Source of the DNA: Candidatus Manganitrophaceae bacterium
Lineage (GTDB): Bacteria > Nitrospirota > Nitrospiria > SBBL01 > Manganitrophaceae
Assembly (NCBI GenBank): GCA_004297235.1
Contig: SCUR01000055.1
Span: forward strand, 1 to 6,704
Length of the DNA: 6,704 nt
Direction: 5' to 3'
A program made the translations under genes and the position numbers. The notes below the pieces were generated by a model. It did not search any database. It saw only the letters and a list, made by a program, of their open reading frames with translations, and had not been told where the DNA came from. Below are positions 1-4,868 of the stretch, in pieces (the stretch's first letter is position 1; each line of letters starts with the position of its first letter).

Positions 1-32
1 GTCAAATCGAGGCGCTCCGGTTCAAGATCTGA
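1..32 (+). CDS. Probable 3' end of an upstream gene (partial)
   Basis: One frame entering from the left edge reads QIEALRFKI and then stops at TGA 30-32. Its codons (ATC, GAG, GCG, CTC, CGG, TTC, AAG) have the GC-rich third positions seen in the confident genes of the window, and the following bases turn AT-rich as expected of an intergenic spacer. No function can be read from nine residues. The other two frames stop at 46-48 and 52-54, so the assignment rests on codon style only. Confidence 0.35.
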   Translation, partial: QIEALRFKI

Positions 33-73
33 GGCGTTCCCTCCATAAAACTTAAATTACACAGGCAACCACC

Positions 74-925
74 ATGGGCGGTTTTGATACCGACAAAGTT
101 TTTAGCGGCTCTATTCCAAAACTTTACGACACCCTTCTCGTGCCGCTGATCTTCGAGCCTTACGCGGCGGACCTGGCGAATCGGCTGCGTTCGAAATCTC
201 TTTCTCGTTTACTTGAAATCGCCTCCGGCACCGGCGTGGTGACGCGTGCGTTGGCGTCTGCGCTCCCTCAAACGGTCTCCATCGTCGCAACCGATTTAAA
301 TCAGGCGATGCTCGACTACGCCGCCGGAGCGGGAACAACGCGCGCGGTGCAATGGCGTCAAGCCGATGCGATGCAGCTCCCTTTTCGAGAGGGAACGTTT
401 GACGCCGTCGTCTGCCAGTTCGGCGTCATGTTCTTCCCCGAAAAGGCCAAAGCGTTTTCGGAGGCGCGCCGCGTGCTCCGGCCCGGAGGTGTTTTCATTT
501 TCAGCGTCTGGGATCGGATCGCGGAAAACGAATTCGCCGACACCGTGACCACCGCGCTGGAATCGCTCTTTCCCAACGATCCGCCCCGCTTCTTGGCGCG
601 CACGCCGCACGGCTATCACGAGCGTCGCGACATCGAACGAGATTTGGCCAAAGGCGGATTCATCGCCTCCCCTCAAATTGAAACGGTCGCGGCGCGCAGC
701 CGGGCCACCTCCGCCCCCGTCCCCGCGATCGCCTACTGTCAGGGAACACCGCTGAGAAACGAGATCGAGGCCCGCGACCCCTCCCGGCTGGGGGAAGCAA
801 CCGGCATCGCGGCGGAGGCGATCGCACAACGGTTCGGGCGGGGCGCCGTCGACGGCAAGATCCAGGCGCACATCGTCACCATCCGAAATTCCGGGGACTC
901 CTACTTAACGCTTGACTCTCCCTAA
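74..925 (+). CDS. Class I SAM-dependent methyltransferase
   Basis: A 283-residue soluble protein with a Rossmann-type methyltransferase fold of the Methyltransf_11/25 kind, expected to move a methyl group from S-adenosylmethionine to an unidentified small-molecule acceptor in the cytoplasm. An N-terminal block (about 8-36: KVFSGSIPKLYD, then LVPLIFEPYA) is typical of one bacterial subfamily and supports the ATG start, although the ribosome binding site is weak (ACAGG). Motif I is LLEIASGTGVVTRAL at 46-60; many relatives have Cys where Ser51 stands. Asp74 ends strand 2 (ribose contact), Asp98 follows in QADAMQLPF, FDAVVCQFGVMFF is at 109-121, and RRVLRPGG is at 132-139. The C-terminal half, with GTPLRNEIEARDP and GKIQAHIVT, also matches the subfamily. 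The last residues (about NSGDSYLTLDSP) look like an added tail, encoded partly by the repeat element that supplies the stop codon. It stands alone, with no operon partner visible in the window. Confidence 0.9.
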   Translation: MGGFDTDKVFSGSIPKLYDTLLVPLIFEPYAADLANRLRSKSLSRLLEIASGTGVVTRALASALPQTVSIVATDLNQAMLDYAAGAGTTRAVQWRQADAMQLPFREGTFDAVVCQFGVMFFPEKAKAFSEARRVLRPGGVFIFSVWDRIAENEFADTVTTALESLFPNDPPRFLARTPHGYHERRDIERDLAKGGFIASPQIETVAARSRATSAPVPAIAYCQGTPLRNEIEARDPSRLGEATGIAAEAIAQRFGRGAVDGKIQAHIVTIRNSGDSYLTLDSP

Positions 926-952
926 GGAGAGGGATACTCTCCCGTCATGGCG
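912..952 (+). repeat. Dispersed short element, copy A, with alternative hairpins
   Basis: This stretch begins TTGACTCTCCCTA and resembles 2512-2553. It contains three complementary arms: CTCTCC (916-921), GGAGAG (926-931) and CTCTCC (937-942). The middle arm can pair with either neighbour, with a 4-base loop (CTAA) or a 5-base loop (GGATA), so two mutually exclusive hairpins are possible. It includes the methyltransferase stop codon TAA (923-925). TTGACT at 912-917 could also serve as a -35 box with a poor -10 (TACTCT, 935-940, 17-bp spacer), which would place a promoter ahead of the small gene at 1056. Function is not established. Confidence 0.5.
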
Positions 953-1002
953 AACCAACAAAGGCAAATCGTGTCTGCCACGACGATTCCCCTCAACGCG
1001 AA

Positions 1003-1016
1003 AGGCGCAAGGCTCC
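1003..1016 (+). other. Small hairpin in the leader of the 46-residue gene
   Basis: AGGCT, a CCGA loop and AGCCT form a perfect 5-bp stem about 40 bases ahead of the TTG start at 1056. There is no U-run after it, so it is not an intrinsic terminator. It may be leader RNA structure or chance. Confidence 0.25.
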
Positions 1017-1043
1017 GAAGCCTCGTTCCTTTCCCTCTAAAAA

Positions 1044-1048
1044 AAGGA
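1044..1048 (+). promoter_or_regulatory. Ribosome binding site fixing a TTG start
   Basis: AAGGA lies seven bases ahead of the TTG at 1056-1058, which is ideal spacing. No ATG or GTG in that frame fits better, so this site is the main argument that the short basic reading frame starts with TTG. Confidence 0.6.
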
Positions 1049-1055
1049 CAACCAT

Positions 1056-1196
1056 TTGGCAAAACCGAATTATCAACATGAAAAGCGTCAGCGAGATATC
1101 GCGAAGAAAAAGAAACAGGAAGAAAAAAGACAGAACAAGCTGAAGAAAAAAGAAATCGCCTCCAAAGCGAACCCGGATCCATCTCCAAAAAATTGA
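1056..1196 (+). CDS. 46-residue highly basic small protein (TTG start)
   Basis: The frame encodes 46 residues, starting MAKPNYQHEKRQRDIAKKKK and continuing through QEEKRQNKLKKKE to a Pro-rich end (NPDPSPKN). Roughly half the residues are charged, with Lys and Arg dominating. Residues 8-34 should form one long, very positively charged helix, and there is no signal peptide or membrane segment. I recall short uncharacterised proteins of this MAKPNYQ...EKRQR style in many Proteobacteria and relatives, so I consider it a genuine conserved small protein rather than a chance frame. A role with nucleic acid or the ribosome would suit its charge but is inference only. It has a well-placed AAGGA and may be transcribed from the element at 912-952. 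An overlapping ATG frame (947-1081) is less convincing. Confidence 0.7.
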   Translation: MAKPNYQHEKRQRDIAKKKKQEEKRQNKLKKKEIASKANPDPSPKN

Positions 1197-1349
1197 ATAC
1201 GCGCGCGCGTCACGAGCGCCGGAGGCTGGTTGCACTTGGACGAGCGCAAGCTCATCGCGCCGCCGGCGGCGCTTCTCTCTGCCATGAATTCGCTCGAAAA
1301 GACGAGCGACTTCGTGGTCCTGCCGTCGAGCATCAAGACGCGTCCCTAA
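1197..1349 (+). pseudogene. Coding-like fragment without a good start, unknown family
   Basis: Directly after the stop of the 46-residue gene and in the same frame, the sequence stays open for 50 codons to TAA at 1347-1349. The product includes GGWLHLDERKLIAPPAALLS and then LEKTSDFVVLPSSIKTRP. Codon third positions from about 1227 are GC-rich, as in real genes here (GAC GAG CGC AAG CTC ATC GCG). There is no ATG or GTG near the beginning and no ribosome binding site. It may be the 3' remnant of a decayed gene, a small gene using TTG at 1230, or chance. I do not recognise the family. Confidence 0.3.
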
Positions 1350-1360
1350 TCAAGCCAGCA

Positions 1361-1416
1361 AGCCGACATCCCACGGCAAGCCGCGGCGTTCTCTCTTCTC
1401 ACGGCCTGTGTCGGCT
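1361..1416. repeat. 8-bp perfect inverted repeat
   Basis: AGCCGACA (1361-1368) and TGTCGGCT (1409-1416) are exact reverse complements separated by 40 bases, which themselves contain the palindrome GCCGCGGC. No T-run follows, so it is a poor intrinsic terminator. It could close the transcript of the upstream small gene by another route, or be a remnant of a small mobile repeat. Confidence 0.4.
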
Positions 1417-1477
1417 CCAATACACCTAAGCAACCTGAAATTGTCAGCATCCACCCCACTTCATCCTCAACAATTTG

Positions 1478-1548
1478 TTAAACGCTAAACGAAAAAGATA
1501 CAACTGAATCAACTCTATTAAACAAGAAAACGAAAAATGATAACTGAA
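1478..1548 (+). repeat. Two imperfect direct repeats, 40-bp period, possible activator sites
   Basis: Unit 1 (1478-1508) and unit 2 (1518-1548) share TTAAAC, then AAACGAAAAA, then GAT(A), then ACTGAA. The outer blocks are spaced exactly 40 bases apart. They lie in an AT-rich stretch about 100-170 bases upstream of the sigma-54-like promoter at 1645-1660, the usual distance for binding sites of sigma-54 enhancer-binding proteins. Forty bases is close to four helical turns, so both units face nearly the same side of the DNA. Low sequence complexity is a caveat. Confidence 0.45.
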
Positions 1549-1644
1549 GTTCAATCTTGATCGACCCGGGTCTTAAACCTAACACTCTGTATTCAGGAAA
1601 CTATTCTGCACGAATGAGGGCAGTCGATAACCGAGAGACGCAAG

Positions 1645-1660
1645 TGGTTCAACTCTTGCT
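1645..1660 (+). promoter_or_regulatory. Sigma-54 (RpoN)-type -24/-12 promoter for the PEP-CTERM gene
   Basis: TGGTTCAACTCTTGCT matches the -24/-12 consensus TGGCAC...TTGCW at all but two of the fixed positions, and keeps the invariant GG and GC dinucleotides separated by exactly ten bases. The predicted transcription start is near 1671, about 35 bases before the ATG at 1706. PEP-CTERM genes are known to be controlled in several bacteria by RpoN with the PrsK/PrsR two-component system, so the match fits its gene. Confidence 0.6.
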
Positions 1661-1705
1661 TAATGCTGGGGCAACGCCAACTCAACCGTAGAGGAAGGTG
1701 AGACC

Positions 1706-2461
1706 ATGATGACACTCCCACTCTCCCGATTTGCCAAGCTCGGTTTTAGCCTGCGAATAATCGCAGCGAGTGCACTCTTCTGGTTACTGCAGAGCACCCC
1801 GACGGCTTGGGCCATCCCTCACGTCGTCTTCGACATTGCTCCCCTTTTAATAAGCGGCCCGATCATCGGATTTCCGCTCTCGTCTCCCTCCGCGCCGCTT
1901 GTAATAGACGGCCTCGATACCGACCCCTCAGGCCACGCAATCTGTAACTGTATCTTGTCCTACACATTCGGTCCTCTCACAGACCTCTCCGTCTCCTCGA
2001 ACGGCGGTATTTTCACAGTGGAAGAGACGCACGGTCCGGGAGGTTCTTTGGTCGTCACCACCGGCACGGAGAATCTCTTAGTCGATACCGACTCCGGCCC
2101 TCCCATCCCCCTGTATCCCGCTCCGGGGGTCACGTTGTTTAGCGGCACCTTCTTAACGGCAGACCTTTCGACGACCCTGATTCCAAACAGAAACGATCAA
2201 CTGATTCAGGCAGACGTCACGGGAACGTTTGATCCGTTCTTTCTCACACATTTTGGCCTGCCTTCGGGCGAGTATGTCGGCGACCTCTTCCTCCCCGCCC
2301 GAGGCAATGGAGGCCGCATGACGCTCATGTCGACGCACTCCGTACCGGAACCTTCCTCCTTGGCCCTGCTGGCCATAGGTCTGCTTGGATTCATCGGCTG
2401 CAAGCGCCGTCTCGGCCTTAGATGGCAGGCCGAGCGGCGCCGGTCCGTCATATCAGCCTGA
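1706..2461 (+). CDS. PEP-CTERM sorting-domain exported protein
   Basis: A 251-residue secreted protein. A long signal peptide (about 1-36) has basic residues at 8, 11 and 17, a hydrophobic core (18-28) and a likely cleavage after A34-W35-A36. The mature region is rich in Thr, Ser, Gly and Pro with predicted beta structure and a CNC pair near residue 80, and matches no enzyme I know. At 213-235 stands the tripartite PEP-CTERM signal: VPEPSS, a hydrophobic helix LALLAIGLLGFIG, then CKRR. Such proteins are handled by an exosortase and associated with exopolysaccharide or floc matrix. Unusually, an Arg-rich tail of about 16 residues follows the normal end. The ATG at 1706 has a strong GAGGAAGGTGAG ribosome binding site; an adjacent ATG at 1709 is an alternative. 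It appears monocistronic, with its own sigma-54-like promoter and possible upstream activator sites. No exosortase lies in the window. Confidence 0.88.
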   Translation: MMTLPLSRFAKLGFSLRIIAASALFWLLQSTPTAWAIPHVVFDIAPLLISGPIIGFPLSSPSAPLVIDGLDTDPSGHAICNCILSYTFGPLTDLSVSSNGGIFTVEETHGPGGSLVVTTGTENLLVDTDSGPPIPLYPAPGVTLFSGTFLTADLSTTLIPNRNDQLIQADVTGTFDPFFLTHFGLPSGEYVGDLFLPARGNGGRMTLMSTHSVPEPSSLALLAIGLLGFIGCKRRLGLRWQAERRRSVISA

Positions 2462-2834
2462 CTTTCCGGCTCAACCCATCCTCGCAATTCCGGGAACACC
2501 CCATTTCATGATTGACTCTCCCTAGTGAAGAAGGATACCCTCCCGACACGGCGGGAAGAGCAGCCGGGGTCGCACCCGCTTTCCCTCCACTCAATATGCC
2601 AAACCGTCGGCAACAAACACTTTTTACAAGGTTTGGGCCGTCTCCTCAGCCAAAACCAGGGGACCGAAGAAAAACTGAATGAGTTAAAAAATTCGTCCTG
2701 CCCGCTGTCGATTTCAGGACCTCCCGACGACTATTCAGTATGAGGGGATTGTTAAAAAAGCGATGATGAATTAAACTTGTCCGGATTAAAACAGGCTGTA
2801 TCTGGGGTCTGAACAAAGATAAGGAGAATCGATT
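2462..2834 (+). other. Intergenic gap with a weak hairpin, no supported gene
   Basis: Besides repeat copy B, this stretch holds a bulged hairpin at 2553-2585 (GGGAA, AGC and GGGT pairing with ACCC, GCT and TTCCC around a CGC loop) that may end the PEP-CTERM transcript; it lacks a T-run. A 7-bp inverted repeat CCAAACC/GGTTTGG lies at 2599-2636. From about 2740 the sequence is AT-rich and may contain the promoter of the propeller gene. TTGTCC near 2778 with TATCTG 16 bases on is the best but poor match. An open frame at 2525-2743 has no ribosome binding site and does not look coding. Confidence 0.4.
2512..2553 (+). repeat. Dispersed short element, copy B (degenerate)
   Basis: The stretch begins with the same 13 bases as copy A at 912 (TTGACTCTCCCTA). 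After a diverged centre it continues GGATA, then CTCCCG, then GGCG in the same order and orientation, with a one-base length difference. The central GGAGAG arm is changed to GTGAAGAA, so copy B cannot form the hairpins of copy A. Like copy A it sits just after a gene, 50 bases past the PEP-CTERM stop. Confidence 0.5.
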
Positions 2835-4022
2835 ATGAGTCGAGTACGCGTTTTGGTCGGCACACGGAAGGGGGCATTTATTCTCACCTCGGATGGGAAG
2901 CGGGAAAAGTGGGAGATCAGCGGACCGCACTTTGCCGGATGGGAAATCTATCACATGAAAGGTTCTCCCGTCGATCCGAATCGTCTCTATGTCTCCCAGA
3001 CCAGCGGCTGGTTCGGACAGATCATTCAGCGATCGGACGACGGCGGCAAAACATGGCATCAGCCCGGCACGAAGCCGGGGGAGCCGACCACCACCCCCGA
3101 GGGGATGCCGATGGGCGAAAGCAACAAGTTCGTTTACGACACCTCCCCGGAAACCGGCAAGCCGCTCACGACGCACCAGTGGTACGACGGCACGCAGCAC
3201 CCGTGGGAGTTCAAGCGGGTCTGGCACATCGAGCCGTCGCTGACCGATCCGAATACCGTCTATGCCGGCGTGGAAGACGCGGCGCTCTTTCGCACGACCG
3301 ACGGCGGTCAGAGCTGGCACGAGCTCGCCGGACTGCGGGGTCACGGCACCGGGCCCCAATGGATGCCCGGCGCGGGCGGGATGGGACTGCATACGATCCT
3401 GCTCGATCATCAAAATCCGAATCGAATGTATATCGCGATCTCCGCGGCGGGGGTTTTTCGAACCGACGACGCCGGCCAAAGCTGGAAGGCGGTCAACCAG
3501 GGGCTGGTCTCTCAATTCATTCCAGATCCGAAGGCGGAGGTCGGCCACTGCGTCCACCGCATCGCCATGCACCGGTCGCGCCCCAACGTCCTCTTCATGC
3601 AGAAGCATTGGGACGTCATGCGCAGCGACAACGCCGGCGAGTCGTGGCACGAGATCAGCGGCAACCTGCCGACCGACTTCGGCTTCGTGGTCGACGTTCA
3701 TGCGCACGAGCCGAACACGATTTATGTCGTCCCGATCAAGAGCGACTCGGAGCATTTTCCCCCCGAGGGGAAGCTGCGCGTCTATCGCAGCCGCACCGGC
3801 GGAAACGAATGGGAAGCGCTGACGAAAGGGCTTCCCCAACGCGACTGCTACGTCGACATCTTGCGCGACGCGATGGCGGTCGACTCGCTCGACGACTGCG
3901 GGATCTATTTCGGCACCACCGGCGGGCAGGTCTACGCGTCGCCGAACGGCGGGAACAGCTGGAAGGCGATCGTTCACGATCTTCCGGCCGTCCTGTCGGT
4001 CGAGGTTCAGACATTAAAATGA
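2835..4022 (+). CDS. Cytoplasmic BNR/Asp-box beta-propeller protein (sialidase/VPS10-like fold)
   Basis: A 395-residue protein built of repeated beta-propeller blades. Six Asp-box motifs (pattern S/T-x-D/N-x-G-x-x-W) start at residues 66 (RSDDGGKTW), 153 (RTTDGGQSW), 209 (RTDDAGQSW), 263 (RSDNAGESW), 318 (RSRTGGNEW) and 368 (ASPNGGNSW). Blade strands such as NTVYAG, NRMYIAI, NTIYVVP and CGIYFGTTGG lie close to them. Databases often label such proteins exo-alpha-sialidase or glycosyl hydrolase, but Asp boxes mark the fold and not catalysis; I see no arginine-triad evidence for sialidase activity. There is no signal peptide (MSRVRVLVGTRKGAF), so it should be cytosolic. The ATG has a consensus AAGGAG eight bases upstream. 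Its TGA overlaps the ATG of the MoaD-like gene, so the two are translationally coupled and probably act together. Function is not known to me. Confidence 0.88.
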   Translation: MSRVRVLVGTRKGAFILTSDGKREKWEISGPHFAGWEIYHMKGSPVDPNRLYVSQTSGWFGQIIQRSDDGGKTWHQPGTKPGEPTTTPEGMPMGESNKFVYDTSPETGKPLTTHQWYDGTQHPWEFKRVWHIEPSLTDPNTVYAGVEDAALFRTTDGGQSWHELAGLRGHGTGPQWMPGAGGMGLHTILLDHQNPNRMYIAISAAGVFRTDDAGQSWKAVNQGLVSQFIPDPKAEVGHCVHRIAMHRSRPNVLFMQKHWDVMRSDNAGESWHEISGNLPTDFGFVVDVHAHEPNTIYVVPIKSDSEHFPPEGKLRVYRSRTGGNEWEALTKGLPQRDCYVDILRDAMAVDSLDDCGIYFGTTGGQVYASPNGGNSWKAIVHDLPAVLSVEVQTLK

Positions 4023-4315
4023 TCCGCGTCGGGCTCCCCTATCATCTGCGAAACCTGGCGCGGGTCGATGCGGAGGTCCAACTCCAGGTCGACGGCCCGG
4101 TCACCCAGCGGACCGTGCTCAATGCGCTCGAAGCGCGCTATCCGATGCTGGCCGGGACGATTCGAGATCATGTCACGCAGCAGCGCCGGGCATTTCTCCG
4201 GTTCTTCGCGTGCGGAGAAGATCTCTCCCTCCAATCACCCGATGCTCCCCTGCCCGAGAAGGTGGCGACCGGAGAAGAGCCGTTTCTGATCATCGGCGCC
4301 ATCGCGGGAGGGTGA
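4019..4315 (+). CDS. MoaD/ThiS-like ubiquitin-fold sulfur carrier ending in Gly-Gly
   Basis: A 98-residue protein with the beta-grasp pattern of MoaD/ThiS: an N-terminal strand (MIRVGLPYHLRNLAR), a second strand (AEVQLQVDG), a helix (TQRTVLNALEARYPML, 29-44), later strands (RAFLRFFACGEDLS), and the terminal EEPFLIIGAIAGG. The exposed C-terminal Gly-Gly is what ThiF/MoeB-type enzymes adenylate and convert to thiocarboxylate in this family, so the key residues are intact. It is somewhat longer than typical MoaD (about 80 residues). The ATG overlaps the propeller stop as ATGA, indicating coupling. The frame stays open upstream to 2909, but that part is a shadow of the propeller gene. No molybdopterin, thiamine or E1-like gene is in the window, so classical MoaD or ThiS duty is unlikely to be its only explanation. 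A carrier for another sulfur-transfer or conjugation reaction is inference. Confidence 0.85.
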   Translation: MIRVGLPYHLRNLARVDAEVQLQVDGPVTQRTVLNALEARYPMLAGTIRDHVTQQRRAFLRFFACGEDLSLQSPDAPLPEKVATGEEPFLIIGAIAGG

Positions 4316-4357
4316 GGGAGCGCCCGTTTAAAATCCATTTGAATAGGAGATGAAATC

Positions 4358-4804
4358 ATGTCTAAAAACACAGTCCGACTTCACCGGGTCCTCCGCTCCA
4401 CCCCCGAAAGAATCTATCGGGCGTTCCTCGATCCCGACGCAATGGTCAAATGGCTTCCGCCGAACGGCTTCACCGGCAAGGTTCATCATCTGGAGGCCAA
4501 AGTGGGCGGCACCTACAAGATGTCGTTCAAAAACTTCACCTCCGGTCACGGCCACTCCTTCGGCGGGGAGTATCTTGAACTCGTGCCGAACGAGCGGATT
4601 GTCCACACCGACAAATTCGACGACCCGAATTTGCCGGGAGAAATGAAGGTGACGATCTCATTGAAGCCGGTTTCCGTCGGAACGGAGCTGAACATCACCC
4701 AAGAAGGGATCCCAGACGTCATTCCCCTGGAGGCTTGCTATCTCGGCTGGCAAGAATCGCTCACACTCCTTGCCAAATTGGTCGAGGCGGAGATTCCAGG
4801 GTAG
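4358..4804 (+). CDS. SRPBCC/AHSA1-domain protein
   Basis: A 148-residue soluble protein of the SRPBCC (START-like) superfamily, AHSA1 branch, named for similarity to the C-terminal part of the Hsp90 co-chaperone Aha1. Visible signatures are the N-terminal strand and helix VRLHRVLRSTPERIYRAFLD with DAMVKWLPP (27-35), the G50-G51-T-Y turn, the strands GGEYLELVPNERIVHTDKF and VTISLKPV, the ELNITQEG strand, and the closing helix beginning GWQESL (130-135). The fold forms a deep cavity for a hydrophobic ligand. Bacterial members are often small stress-linked or ligand-binding proteins and are frequently encoded beside regulators. AGGAG eight bases before the ATG supports the start. It begins 42 bases after the sulfur-carrier gene and lies 64 bases before the SDR gene, so it may be cotranscribed with either. 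Ligand unknown. Confidence 0.9.
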   Translation: MSKNTVRLHRVLRSTPERIYRAFLDPDAMVKWLPPNGFTGKVHHLEAKVGGTYKMSFKNFTSGHGHSFGGEYLELVPNERIVHTDKFDDPNLPGEMKVTISLKPVSVGTELNITQEGIPDVIPLEACYLGWQESLTLLAKLVEAEIPG

Positions 4805-4868
4805 CGAGACAAAGCCTCACGGGAACACGCTGGACCGATCCAGGAGGAAAAGCGCGAGGGAAAGCTGA

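Noticed and set aside
296..871. Minus-strand 191-codon frame
   Set aside because: Shadow of the methyltransferase gene, which carries all expected motifs on the + strand.
912..944. MerR-type promoter/operator
   Set aside because: TTGACT with an internal inverted repeat suggested it, but the 19-20 bp spacer with a good -10 is missing and no MerR gene is present. Kept only as a repeat with possible promoter activity.
947..1081. 44-codon ATG frame overlapping the small basic gene
   Set aside because: No good ribosome binding site and no recognisable texture. It overlaps the leader and start of the better supported TTG gene.
1088..1336. Minus-strand frames over the small basic gene and the fragment
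   Set aside because: Their Phe-rich runs are only the complement of the Lys codons on the + strand.
2525..2743. 72-codon frame with GTG start after the PEP-CTERM gene
   Set aside because: It starts inside repeat copy B, has no ribosome binding site, and lacks codon bias or recognisable motifs.
2646..3977. Long minus-strand open frame (443 codons)
   Set aside because: It is antisense to the propeller gene, whose Asp boxes, ribosome binding site and codon use are convincing. The minus product is a repetitive Arg/Val/Asp-rich translation without known motifs.
2909..4018. Upstream extension of the MoaD-like frame giving a 468-residue product
   Set aside because: The extension is an out-of-frame Arg-rich shadow of the propeller gene. 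The beta-grasp fold begins at the ATG at 4019.
4830..4843. CTGGA/TCCAG mini-hairpin ahead of the SDR gene
   Set aside because: Only five base pairs, and the AGGAGG it touches is too far from the ATG to be the working ribosome binding site.
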